Source: Mucilaginibacter sp. L196
GTDB lineage: Bacteria > Bacteroidota > Bacteroidia > Sphingobacteriales > Sphingobacteriaceae
NCBI RefSeq assembly: GCF_009765905.1
Contig: NZ_LMUO01000015.1
Span: 1-64,000, forward strand
DNA: 64,000 nucleotides
Direction: 5' to 3'
In this document: piece after piece, positions 53,264 to 61,838 of the stretch
How the letters are laid out: each line of letters opens with the position of its first letter
Position numbering within the stretch: the stretch's first letter is position 1
Made by a program: the position numbers and the translations under genes
Notes under the pieces: generated by a model
Database searches by the model: none
What the model was told of the DNA's origin: nothing
Seen by the model: the letters and a program-made list of their open reading frames with translations, nothing else

Positions 53264-53623
53264 TTATCCTTTCTTCTTTTGCAATAATGGATTTGGGTAA
53301 TTATCACTCTGGTCTTCATCCACATTATCCAAACAGGTAAAATCTTTTTCCACTAATAAATACAAGCCAGCATCCTGGTTACTAAATCCTACTTTATCTG
53401 TATCCGTCAATTCAATTATCATCTTCCGGGCCATGCATAAGGTAATCTTGTTATCAATATAACTTGATGTCAGCACCCCGCCATCGGTTAATTGCACTGC
53501 ATAGATTAGTGGGTGACCCGCAAAGTTTATCTGATCTTCGAGGTAGCCTTCTCTTGATAAGGTATCGATGTCGCTGCGGGTTAACCGGTACCGTAACGAA
53601 TCACTTTTAATGCGTAGTTTCAT
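53264..53623 (-). CDS. conserved hypothetical protein between fdhD and the molybdoenzyme gene
   Basis: A 119-residue soluble protein starting MKLRIKSDSLRYRLTRSDI. It overlaps fdhD by 17 nt and ends 3 nt before the molybdoenzyme gene, so the three are coupled. Features include an acidic C-terminus (LDNVDEDQSD) and a DKVGFSNQDAGLYLLVEKDF stretch, which I recall as typical of small proteins seen beside FdhF/YdeP genes, but no function is known. Family recognition is weak. Confidence 0.65.
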   Translation of the reverse strand: MKLRIKSDSLRYRLTRSDIDTLSREGYLEDQINFAGHPLIYAVQLTDGGVLTSSYIDNKITLCMARKMIIELTDTDKVGFSNQDAGLYLLVEKDFTCLDNVDEDQSDNYPNPLLQKKKG

Positions 53624-54473
53624 AATCAGCTATTAGTATGCGGTGCGCCGCCGTGTAAATATTAAAACGTTCGTTGCGTAAAAATCCTATCAGGGTAATA
53701 TTAAACTCAGTTGCCAACTCCACCGCCAAGCTTGATGGCGCGCCTACTGCCGCAATTACCGTAATACCTGCCATAGCGGCTTTTTGAACCAGCTCGAAAC
53801 TGGTGCGACCACTTAGCAGCAAAATATTTTTGGTTAAAGGCAGCCAGTTATTTTTAATAGCTGCACCGATGAGCTTATCCAAAGCGTTATGCCTGCCTAC
53901 ATCCTCCCGTACCAACAACAATTCGCCGTTAGGCATAAATAAAGCGGAGGCGTGCAAGCCGCCTGTATCAGCAAATACGTCTTGATGTTTGCTTAATATA
54001 GTTGGTAGTTCGTGTAGTATGGCGGCGTTTATAAAATTATCATCCTGCTGATCCTGGTAAACACTCACCGTACGAATTGCATTGATAGAACCCTTACCAC
54101 AAACGCCACAGCTGGAGGTTGTATAAAAATTACGCTCTGTGTTACCTAGGTTAGGGATCGTATCTTCATTCAGGGAGATCTGGATAGTATTTTCCTTATT
54201 CTCAGCACAGGCAATAAAGGAATGTTCTATTTGGGCAACATCCTTTTGTTGAGTGATGATGCCTTCAGTAAACAGAAAGCCAAGTGCTAATTCTTTATCG
54301 TTACCCGGCGTGCGCATAGTAACGGATATATTTTGTTTTTGTCGGTTATTTTTAGCACCGAATTCAAGGCGAAGTTCCAAGGGTTCCTCAATAGCCAGCG
54401 CATCCGATGTTTCGGTAACCGTAGCATGATTTATTTTGGTAATTGGCAGATGCGTAATTGAACTTGAGGCCAT
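53607..54473 (-). CDS. fdhD: FdhD sulfurtransferase for molybdoenzyme maturation
   Basis: About 288 residues from the second Met of the frame (54473; the frame opens at 54479). FdhD transfers sulfur from a cysteine desulfurase to the Mo cofactor of formate dehydrogenase-like enzymes. The catalytic Cys pair is seen in TTSSCGVCGK (near residue 120), with GRTSFELVQKAAMAGI near the C-terminus. The gene is part of a coupled unit with the 119-residue protein and the molybdoenzyme gene. Confidence 0.93.
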   Translation of the reverse strand: MASSSITHLPITKINHATVTETSDALAIEEPLELRLEFGAKNNRQKQNISVTMRTPGNDKELALGFLFTEGIITQQKDVAQIEHSFIACAENKENTIQISLNEDTIPNLGNTERNFYTTSSCGVCGKGSINAIRTVSVYQDQQDDNFINAAILHELPTILSKHQDVFADTGGLHASALFMPNGELLLVREDVGRHNALDKLIGAAIKNNWLPLTKNILLLSGRTSFELVQKAAMAGITVIAAVGAPSSLAVELATEFNITLIGFLRNERFNIYTAAHRILIADYETTH

Positions 54474-54607
54474 AATCAAATATACAAATCAGGATAAACT
54501 TATGTTCTGTTAACGATGAATAATTTTACTTATTAAACATGATTGTTGCATATTTGAATAATACTAAACAAAGGCATCCGGAGTTTGTAGATTAGAATAA
54601 ATAATCA

Positions 54608-54850
54608 ATGAAAATTAACATACTGGCATTTGGTATAGCCAAGGATATATTTGGGGGATCTACGATTAGCGTGGAGCTGGCAAATGATGCCAGCGTTTAT
54701 AACCTGAAATATTCATTAGAGCAGCAATACCCACGGTTAAAGAAATTAGCCACGTACATGATTGCAGTAAATAACGAGTACGCCCTACCAGAAGATACTA
54801 TTTACGAAACCGACGAAATTGCTATTATACCACCAGTGAGTGGTGGGTAA
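54608..54850 (+). CDS. moaD: molybdopterin synthase small subunit MoaD
   Basis: An 80-residue ubiquitin-fold sulfur carrier ending in the required Gly-Gly (IIPPVSGG). The C-terminal glycine is adenylated by MoeB and thiolated, then gives sulfur to precursor Z in the MoaD-MoaE complex. The full length and the ending are standard. It is divergent from fdhD and followed by the moaE gene, with palindromic element D between. Confidence 0.93.
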   Translation: MKINILAFGIAKDIFGGSTISVELANDASVYNLKYSLEQQYPRLKKLATYMIAVNNEYALPEDTIYETDEIAIIPPVSGG

Positions 54851-54856
54851 CCAATC

Positions 54857-54947
54857 TTGTCATTTCGACCACAGGGAGAAATTTTCTTCGATGTGTATAT
54901 CCGCTTTGCTTATTGCAGAAGATTTCTCCCTGCGGTCGAAATAACAA
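54857..54947. repeat. palindromic intergenic element D
   Basis: Two 31-nt arms (54857-54887, 54917-54947) pair with three mismatches around a 29-nt loop, between moaD and moaE. The arm starts TTGTCATTTCGACCnCAGG, so it shares the outer TTGTCATT with elements B and C but differs inside. Confidence 0.7.
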
Positions 54948-54967
54948 TGATTTTATAGAAAATAACT

Positions 54968-55387
54968 TTGCAAACCGAAATCAAAATATCCTCCCAAGCA
55001 CTCGATATACAAACATGTATTGACTGGGTTATGCTACCAGAATCAGGTGGCATAGATGTGTTTATTGGCACTGTACGTAATGCTACCAAAGGCAAAACAG
55101 TTTTAAGACTAGAGTTTGAGGCCTATGAAAAAATGGCCATTGCCGAAATGGAAAAGATAGCCGCACAAGCTTTGGCTAAATGGCCGGTTCAAAAATTATT
55201 GATTTATCACCGTACCGGGGTTTTAGCTGTTGGTGAGGTACCTGTTATTATTGCGGTATCTGCCGCGCATAGGGATGCGGCGTTTGAGGCTTGCCGTTAT
55301 GTGATTGATACATTGAAACAAACCGTACCTATCTGGAAAAAAGAGATTTTTGAAGATGGTGAGGTTTGGGTGGCAGCTCATCCATAG
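54968..55387 (+). CDS. moaE: molybdopterin synthase large subunit MoaE
   Basis: A 139-residue subunit that builds the dithiolene of molybdopterin with MoaD. Conserved elements are VFIGTVRNATKGK, LEFEAYEKMA, IYHRTGVLAVGE and VPIWKKEIFEDG with the active-site Lys. The start codon is TTG at 54968; no ATG is in frame without an intervening stop. Palindromic elements lie on both sides of the gene. Confidence 0.93.
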   Translation: MQTEIKISSQALDIQTCIDWVMLPESGGIDVFIGTVRNATKGKTVLRLEFEAYEKMAIAEMEKIAAQALAKWPVQKLLIYHRTGVLAVGEVPVIIAVSAAHRDAAFEACRYVIDTLKQTVPIWKKEIFEDGEVWVAAHP

Positions 55388-55396
55388 ATTTGAACA

Positions 55397-55479
55397 TTGT
55401 CATTGCGAGGAACGAAGCAATCGCGAATTTTGCATAGCCGCTTTTCTACGTGCGATTGCTTCGTTCCTTGCAATGACAA
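55397..55479. repeat. palindromic intergenic element C
   Basis: Two 28-nt arms (55397-55424, 55452-55479) pair with one mismatch around a 27-nt loop, between moaE and moeB. The entire element is the reverse complement version of element B at 50854-50940, loop included. Confidence 0.8.
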
Positions 55480-55487
55480 ATAGTTTA

Positions 55488-56555
55488 TTAATCCTCATCC
55501 AAATACGAAAACCAGGCTCCTAGCCCACCCTCTAAAGAAAACACTTTGGCCTCAGGGAATTTTTGTTTGATCATTTTTACTGCTTCGCCGCTGCGTTTGC
55601 CGGATGAGCAGTAGAGCACTTTGGTGGTTCCGTTATTTATATAGTCCCAGTAATCCTCCAGTTCATCCACTTCGATGTGTTCTCCACCAATGTCTATCTC
55701 ATCCCGTTCCTCATCGGTACGGATATCTAACAGCTCCAGTGTATTTTCTTCTAAACCTTTTTTAACTTCATCAACAGTCATGGTTATTGCATCAACCATT
55801 TTTGGCAGCGCAGTAATATTAGTTTTGGTAGCGTTGCCGATCTTAATTATACGACTTTGCATACTTTGGGCATCAAATACTAATATTTTGCCTTTTAACA
55901 GATCACCCTTATTTGTAATGTATTTAATTACCTCGTTAGCCTGCATACAACCAATTATTCCCGCCAGGGTAGGTATCACACCGCCAACCGCGCAACTCGG
56001 TACCTGGGTGGCATCTACATTGGCGAAAAGATCACGGTAATTGGGTGCGTAAGTGCCGTTTTCGTTTTTAACGTTCCAAACAGCAACCTGCCCTTCAAAT
56101 TGGTAAATAGCGCCATAAACCACGGGTTTACCCGAAAGCACACCGGCATCATTTAATGTATATCGTGTTTCAAAATTATCGGTACAATCAACTATAATGT
56201 CATACCCGTTGATGAGTTCCATTACATTTGCAGCTGTTACCCTAATATCATGAGTTACGACTTTTATATCCAGATTTTGCCTTTGTAAGCGCTTGGTAGC
56301 GATCATCGCTTTTTTAAAGTCCTTATCAGCGGGAGAAAACAATACCTGACGATGTAAATTGCCAATGGAAACAATGTCGTAATCAGCAATGCCTAACGTT
56401 CCTACGCCTGCTGCTGCTAAATACTGCAAGGCCGGACAGCCTAAGCCACCTGCCCCCACTACCAGCACCTTTGCTTCTGTTAAAAGCTGTTGTGCGGCTT
56501 CACCAAAACCGGGTAAAGCTATTTGGCAACTGTATCTCAGCAGGTCATCATTCAT
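55488..56555 (-). CDS. moeB: MoeB-type adenylyltransferase fused to a rhodanese domain
   Basis: A 355-residue protein. Residues 1-240 are a ThiF/MoeB/HesA adenylyltransferase: VLVVGAGGLGCPALQYLAAAG, DYDIVSIGNLHRQ and DCTDNFETRY. Residues ~260-355 form a rhodanese with the active-site loop YCSSGKRSG. It adenylates the C-terminal glycine of MoaD; the rhodanese may supply the sulfur. The zinc-binding Cys pairs of E. coli MoeB are not obvious here. Its start overlaps the stop of the mob gene by 1 nt. Confidence 0.9.
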   Translation of the reverse strand: MNDDLLRYSCQIALPGFGEAAQQLLTEAKVLVVGAGGLGCPALQYLAAAGVGTLGIADYDIVSIGNLHRQVLFSPADKDFKKAMIATKRLQRQNLDIKVVTHDIRVTAANVMELINGYDIIVDCTDNFETRYTLNDAGVLSGKPVVYGAIYQFEGQVAVWNVKNENGTYAPNYRDLFANVDATQVPSCAVGGVIPTLAGIIGCMQANEVIKYITNKGDLLKGKILVFDAQSMQSRIIKIGNATKTNITALPKMVDAITMTVDEVKKGLEENTLELLDIRTDEERDEIDIGGEHIEVDELEDYWDYINNGTTKVLYCSSGKRSGEAVKMIKQKFPEAKVFSLEGGLGAWFSYLDED

Positions 56556-57736
56556 TATATTGCAGTTGTTGTTTGTTTAAGGATGGCTTTTATTTTTTCC
56601 AGTTCTTCAGGCGTATTTACGTTTGTTAACACATTGGTATCAGGTGCTGTTAATAGATGGACATCAGTATTAATTAAAACCTTGCGCGGACAAGAATACC
56701 CCTGTGCTAAAAATGCTAATAATACAGAATAGCTTTTTGGCTCCCAAATAGTGATCAGCGGTTCAGGAAAACCCTCGTAGCCATTACCGAAAGTGGTTGC
56801 TAGTTTCGATGGATCGCGGTTATCGACCAAATATTGTAAGGTTTTCATATCCAGCAAAGGCAGATCGCAGGCGATAACCAGCCATGCGCAGTCTGGTTTT
56901 TCTCTGAATGCTGATAGTATCGCGCCATAGGGGCCTAAGCCTATAAAAGTATCTTCTAACGTGGCGTATTGTGCATTTGTTTCTTCCTGATCTGATCGAC
57001 AGGAAATGAAGACTTCATTACACAAGTTCTTCAGTATATCGGCCATATGATAACGCTGCGGCTTACCATGCCAATCGACTGAACCTTTATCAAAGCCCAT
57101 TCGGGTACTTTTACCACCTGCTAATACCAATCCATTTAAAACAGGCTTGGCTTGCTGTAGTTTTTCGGCAAAAAAAGCGATGATCTTATCTGTTTCATTT
57201 AGCCTATATACGGGTATTTGTTGCCAATTGGGAATGGATTCTTTTATAAAGTCGAAAATCTCATCTACATTGTCAGCTAATAAAAACAATTCTACGTTAG
57301 TTAACTGCTCGAGTCTTTTTTGCAGAGAAGCTTTTTTGTTAAGGTCGATAATTACTACCTGTGCTTTTGCGGGTTGATGGTTACCGTTAACTAAAATCAT
57401 ATCTGCTTCGGCAAAAAGCTGCCTTTGCCTGAATGGGGTAATTTGTGTGGTATAATTATATTGCTGATGATTTATCTGGTCAGTATATTCTAAAACAGCG
57501 CCGGAAGATAAACGACCGGGTAGCGAAACCACCTCATCGTTATGCGAAGTATCCGCGTAAGCGCATTTATATTGAGGCGATAGCGCGCCAATCACCTGAT
57601 CGGCTAAAAGCTTAATGGTAGTACAATAACCGCCGACAATGGCCCACTCGTCCCGCCCAAAATTGCCGGACAAACGGGTAAGCGGCGTATGTTTCTTATG
57701 CCCGCCAATAGGTTGGTTATGCTCTGTTGAAGTCAC
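56555..57736 (-). CDS. mobA: MobA-type guanylyltransferase with an N-terminal MobB-like domain
   Basis: A 393-residue protein. The C-terminal half has the nucleotidyltransferase signature VLAGGKSTRMGFDKG (residues ~204-218) and VIACDLPLLD near 290, as in MobA, which makes molybdopterin guanine dinucleotide. The first ~195 residues resemble a MobB-like GTPase, but the site expected to be a P-loop reads WAIVGGYCTTIKLLA (31-45), without the GxxxxGK[ST] pattern. So the first domain may be inactive or only similar in fold. It overlaps moaC by 20 nt. Confidence 0.83.
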   Translation of the reverse strand: MTSTEHNQPIGGHKKHTPLTRLSGNFGRDEWAIVGGYCTTIKLLADQVIGALSPQYKCAYADTSHNDEVVSLPGRLSSGAVLEYTDQINHQQYNYTTQITPFRQRQLFAEADMILVNGNHQPAKAQVVIIDLNKKASLQKRLEQLTNVELFLLADNVDEIFDFIKESIPNWQQIPVYRLNETDKIIAFFAEKLQQAKPVLNGLVLAGGKSTRMGFDKGSVDWHGKPQRYHMADILKNLCNEVFISCRSDQEETNAQYATLEDTFIGLGPYGAILSAFREKPDCAWLVIACDLPLLDMKTLQYLVDNRDPSKLATTFGNGYEGFPEPLITIWEPKSYSVLLAFLAQGYSCPRKVLINTDVHLLTAPDTNVLTNVNTPEELEKIKAILKQTTTAI

Positions 57737-58196
57737 GTTTACCCCCTGTTTTTGCTATCAGTTTGGTTTCTTTAATTATAATATCATGGCTTAGCGCCTT
57801 GCACATATCATAAACAGTAAGCGCAGCCATTGATGCACCGACCAATGCTTCCATCTCTACTCCTGTTTTGGCGATGATGCTGGCTGTGCAGTCGATTATA
57901 ACTTCATTGTCTTTATTTAGGTTGATGGCGATATTGCAATTATCTAATCCTAATGGATGGCAAAGCGGTATCAAATCGCCCGTTTTTTTAGCGGCCATAA
58001 TTCCCGCGATGATCGCGATCTGGAATACTGAACCTTTTTTGGTTTGCAGGTCTCCATCAACTAATTTAGCTAACACCTCATCAGGTAACGAAACAATACT
58101 ACGGGCAGTTGCAGTACGTTTGGTGACTGTTTTTTCGCTAACATCAACCATCATCGCACGGCCATTTTTATCCAGGTGTGATAATACTTCGCTCAT
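57717..58196 (-). CDS. moaC: cyclic pyranopterin monophosphate synthase MoaC
   Basis: A 159-residue enzyme that converts the MoaA product into cyclic pyranopterin monophosphate (precursor Z). The family segments MMVDVSEKTVTKRTATA, KKTGDLIPLCHPLGLDNC and VGASMAALTVYDMCK are all present, and length is normal. The gene's start overlaps the moeA stop by 1 nt and its end overlaps mobA, so translation is coupled. Confidence 0.95.
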   Translation of the reverse strand: MSEVLSHLDKNGRAMMVDVSEKTVTKRTATARSIVSLPDEVLAKLVDGDLQTKKGSVFQIAIIAGIMAAKKTGDLIPLCHPLGLDNCNIAINLNKDNEVIIDCTASIIAKTGVEMEALVGASMAALTVYDMCKALSHDIIIKETKLIAKTGGKRDFNRA

Positions 58197-59407
58197 TATA
58201 CTATACCGTTAAAGGGATATACCCTATAAATTTCGCCTTTTTTAAAGTTATGTTTACCTAAAGGCAATTCCATAAAAGCGTTTGTATCTGCTAAATTAGC
58301 AAAATCACCGGAGCCATTTCCTTCAATAGGATCGGCTAATAAACGGCCTTCGTGACTTAAATTTAACCTGACTTGCAGAAAATATTTCAGATCAGGTTGA
58401 AAATGTACATCATGATCTAAAACCGCGTAAACGGCAGGTTTACTCTGGAGGCCTAGCGTGGCTTGCAACCACGGCAAAAAGTAACGATGCAAACACATAA
58501 ACGTAGCCACCGGGTTACCGGGGAACGCGAAAACCAGCACCCCGTTATCATGCTTACCAAACCAGAAAGGCTTGCCCGGCCTTTGTTGTACTTTATGAAA
58601 AAGCTGCTTTACCTGTAATTCTTCCAAAGCCTGGGGGATATAATCAAACTTGCCCATAGAGATGCCACCGCTTAACAATATTACATCGTAATTAAGCAGG
58701 CATTCTTGTATCAGTTTTTTGGTAACATCAGGATTATCGGGAATGTGGAGCATGGCTGCTTCTATTCCGTTTTGTTGCAATACTGCTTTAACAGTATAGT
58801 TATTGGATCTTCTGATTTGGTAGATTAGGGGAACTTGTTCTACCTCTACCAGTTCATCACCCGAAGAAATGATGACTACACGAGGTATTTTCTTCACCCG
58901 TAATTCGGTCTCCCCGACAGAAGCAACTAAACTTATTATAGCAGGGGTTATCAACTGGCCCGATGGTGCTACAACATCATCTTTCTTTTTATCGCGACCC
59001 TGATAATGGATATTCTGACCTTTTTTTATAGTGCTATGACTTACCAATACTGATGCTAGGCCAGCACGCATTTCAAGATCTTCATAACGGATGACGGTAT
59101 CGACAGATGGTGGCAATATAGCCCCGGTCATGATCTCGATACAATGATCTGTTTCATGGATCTCTGCAGGAGGATCACCCGCTGCCTGCGTAGCCTTGAT
59201 ATGAAACGAGCTGACACCATTTTCGATAGCGCTATAGTTAACAGCAACCCCATCCATTGTCACCCGGTTAAAGGGCGGAAAATCGCGATCAGCTTTTATA
59301 TTTTCGGCCAATACACGGCCTAAGGCATGTTCAAATGGGGTTATCTCTACACCATAATCTTTGATCTCTGCCTGTATAATTTTTTCGGCTTCCTCTACAG
59401 TTATCAT
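58196..59407 (-). CDS. moeA: molybdopterin molybdenumtransferase MoeA
   Basis: About 403 residues from the Met at 59407 (the frame opens at 59416). MoeA inserts molybdate into adenylated molybdopterin. The domain III motif is LLSGGISMGKFDYI, followed by FAFPGNPVATFM; the N-terminal domain has DRDFPPFNRVTMDGVAV. All are standard. The gene lies 25 nt after moaA. Confidence 0.94.
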   Translation of the reverse strand: MITVEEAEKIIQAEIKDYGVEITPFEHALGRVLAENIKADRDFPPFNRVTMDGVAVNYSAIENGVSSFHIKATQAAGDPPAEIHETDHCIEIMTGAILPPSVDTVIRYEDLEMRAGLASVLVSHSTIKKGQNIHYQGRDKKKDDVVAPSGQLITPAIISLVASVGETELRVKKIPRVVIISSGDELVEVEQVPLIYQIRRSNNYTVKAVLQQNGIEAAMLHIPDNPDVTKKLIQECLLNYDVILLSGGISMGKFDYIPQALEELQVKQLFHKVQQRPGKPFWFGKHDNGVLVFAFPGNPVATFMCLHRYFLPWLQATLGLQSKPAVYAVLDHDVHFQPDLKYFLQVRLNLSHEGRLLADPIEGNGSGDFANLADTNAFMELPLGKHNFKKGEIYRVYPFNGIV

Positions 59408-59432
59408 GTATTGCAAATATTAAAATTAGAAA

Positions 59433-60422
59433 TTAGCCGCCTATAGCCGCCATTGACTCATGCATCCCGGTATTTTTCACCAGCTTCTCTGCCTCCAATC
59501 CATCCTTCACCCTATTATTAAACGCATTTAACAGGCTATCTTTTATAGTAGCATCATTTTTACCTGAGCGCATCAAATCCTTTATATTTAGAACACCATC
59601 ATCATACAAACAGTTTTTCAAAGTCCCTTGCGGCGTAATACGGATACGGTTACAAGTACCGCAAAAAGTACGCGAATATGCTGCGATGATACCTACATCT
59701 CCCACATGCCCCGGTACATGGTAGTTATATGCTGTTGAATAAGCCGGATCCTGTATCTTTTTTATATCCGGATAAACTTGCTCTATCTCTTCTAATATAC
59801 GAATGTAATCCCATGACATTTTAGTTTGATGAATTTGCCCATCGCCATTAAAAGGCATTTCTTCAATAAAACGAACGCTTACGGGTAGTTCTTTGGCTAG
59901 CTCTACCAGCGGGATAATGTCCTGTGTGTTTTTACCCTCCATCACTACCGCGTTTATTTTCACTTCGATACCATGTTTTAGTAACCCATCAAGTGTTGCC
60001 ATAACCGCGCCAAATTCATCCCGGCGGGTAATACTAAAAAAACGACCGCTATCCAAAGTATCTAAACTAAGGTTAACCGATTTTATACCTATCGCTTTAA
60101 GCTCGGCCACATGGGGTGCTGTTAGTACACCGTTTGTAGTTAAGCTCAAATCGTGCAAACCATCTAACTTAGATATAGCAGTCAACAGTTTCATAATATC
60201 CTTACGTACAAATGGTTCGCCACCTGTGATCCGAATCTTTTGGATACCCATGTTTACCAGCAAAGTACAGGCACGAAGCATTTCCTCGTAGCTCATCAAT
60301 TCCGTGCGCGATAACCAATTGAGCCCATCCTCGGGCATACAATAAAAGCACCGTAGGTTACACTTATCTGTTACAGCAAGGCGCAGGTAATTTATCGTTC
60401 TTCCGTGGTTATCTATTAGCAA
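59433..60422 (-). CDS. moaA: GTP 3',8-cyclase MoaA (radical SAM)
   Basis: A 329-residue radical-SAM enzyme, the first step of molybdenum cofactor synthesis. The N-terminal cluster is C21-x3-C25-x2-C28 (CNLRCFYC), and the C-terminal cluster is FCGTCNRIR plus LKNCLYDD. The protein ends in Gly-Gly (AAIGG), which is required in MoaA. It is the first gene of the moaA-moeA-moaC-mobA-moeB unit. Confidence 0.96.
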   Translation of the reverse strand: MLIDNHGRTINYLRLAVTDKCNLRCFYCMPEDGLNWLSRTELMSYEEMLRACTLLVNMGIQKIRITGGEPFVRKDIMKLLTAISKLDGLHDLSLTTNGVLTAPHVAELKAIGIKSVNLSLDTLDSGRFFSITRRDEFGAVMATLDGLLKHGIEVKINAVVMEGKNTQDIIPLVELAKELPVSVRFIEEMPFNGDGQIHQTKMSWDYIRILEEIEQVYPDIKKIQDPAYSTAYNYHVPGHVGDVGIIAAYSRTFCGTCNRIRITPQGTLKNCLYDDGVLNIKDLMRSGKNDATIKDSLLNAFNNRVKDGLEAEKLVKNTGMHESMAAIGG

Positions 60423-60517
60423 CTGACAAATGTTTTAATACAAGCAAATAACAGCAGCTTTACTGTTAAGTTTAACAAGCTCCTGTAAATTTACTGAATA
60501 ATTAGCCGAGAGGTTAT

Positions 60518-60556
60518 AAAAAAATAAATCCTGCAGACTGTTTGTCGCAGGATTTA
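60518..60556 (-). terminator. Rho-independent terminator of the aldose epimerase gene
   Basis: A 10-bp stem (TAAATCCTGC/GCAGGATTTA, 60525-60534 with 60547-60556, 12-nt loop) is followed on the minus strand by T7 (60518-60524). It lies 30 nt past the stop codon at 60587. Confidence 0.8.
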
Positions 60557-60586
60557 CATAAGGCTTACAAAAATTAGTTATTCTCT

Positions 60587-61759
60587 TTATTTAGCGATGC
60601 TAAATTTATATTCAGTTGTGGTTTTATAAACCTGACCAGGCTTCAATACCACTGAAGGGAATTTCGGCTCGTTAGGTGAATCCGGGAAATGCTCGGTTTC
60701 CATGGCGAAGGCTGTCCTGTAATTATCTTTAGCGCCGTATTTCATTGCATTATCCCCCTTCATAAAGTTGCCTGTATAAAATTGCAATCCTGGCTCCTGG
60801 GTAAATATCTGCATCTCGATATCGCTTTTATCACCAACTACTGTGGCAACAGGGGTATCTAACGATGGCTTGGTTAATACAAAGTTGTGATCGTAACCTT
60901 TGCCGTTGGTTAGTTGTTCGTCTTTATCATTAATTCTTGAACCAATTACCGCAGGTTGGGTAAAATCAAACGGTGTACCTTTTACAGGTGCTATTATTCC
61001 GGTTGGGATAGATGTTGGATCAATCGGGGTATAGGTATCCGCGAATATCTGCGCTTTGTGGTTCAGGATAGTACCGCCATTTGCGCCATTCAGATTAAAG
61101 TAAGTGTGATTGGTTAAATTAACGATGGTAGTTTTGTCGGTTGTTGCAGTGTAATCAATTTTCAAACCATTATCGTTTGTTAAAGTGTACACTACTTTTG
61201 CCTGCAAATTGCCCGGGTACCCTTCTTCCATATCTTTTGACAGATAAGTTAGCTCTAAGGTTGTTGAATCTATTTGTTTGGCATCCCAAACTTTTGAATC
61301 AAAACCTACTTTACCACCATGCAACGTATTTGGGGCATTGTTGATGAATAAACTATATTCTTTACCTTCTAACGGAAACTTGCCTTTGGCTATGCGGTTA
61401 CCATAACGACCAATTATAGCACCATAATATGGGCCTGGCGCATTTTTATAACCTTCAACAGAATCAAAACCTTCTACTACGTCGGTTAGCTTTCCATTTT
61501 TATCCGGCACTAATATGCTTACCACACGACCACCAAAGTTGGTGATGGCCACCTCCATTCCTTTGGAATTTTTTAATATATATAGATCTGTTTTTTTACC
61601 ATCGATAGTTTTTTGAAAAGCTGAAGCCGGAGGTATTTTTGCTTCCAGAGAGTCCGTCATATTTGTTGTACTTTTTGTGTTTGAATTATTACATGCGCTT
61701 ATGGTTAATAAACATGCAGGCAATATAATAGATAGAGCCGGTTTAAATAATTTGTACAT
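60587..61759 (-). CDS. galM: secreted aldose 1-epimerase lipoprotein
   Basis: A 390-residue galactose mutarotase-type protein with a lipoprotein signal (lipobox ISAC, C23). Catalytic regions NHTYFNLNGANGG (His) and MGETEHFPDSPN-like METEHFPDSPN (Glu) match GalM enzymes, as does GRYGNRIAKGKF. It interconverts anomers of aldoses, probably in the periplasm. It stands alone, with its own terminator. Confidence 0.92.
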   Translation of the reverse strand: MYKLFKPALSIILPACLLTISACNNSNTKSTTNMTDSLEAKIPPASAFQKTIDGKKTDLYILKNSKGMEVAITNFGGRVVSILVPDKNGKLTDVVEGFDSVEGYKNAPGPYYGAIIGRYGNRIAKGKFPLEGKEYSLFINNAPNTLHGGKVGFDSKVWDAKQIDSTTLELTYLSKDMEEGYPGNLQAKVVYTLTNDNGLKIDYTATTDKTTIVNLTNHTYFNLNGANGGTILNHKAQIFADTYTPIDPTSIPTGIIAPVKGTPFDFTQPAVIGSRINDKDEQLTNGKGYDHNFVLTKPSLDTPVATVVGDKSDIEMQIFTQEPGLQFYTGNFMKGDNAMKYGAKDNYRTAFAMETEHFPDSPNEPKFPSVVLKPGQVYKTTTEYKFSIAK

Positions 61760-61838
61760 AATTGGGTTTAGTTATTGGTGAAACTTATCCAAAAATGGTA
61801 AAATTATGTCAATATTACATTTATAAAAATAAATTTTA

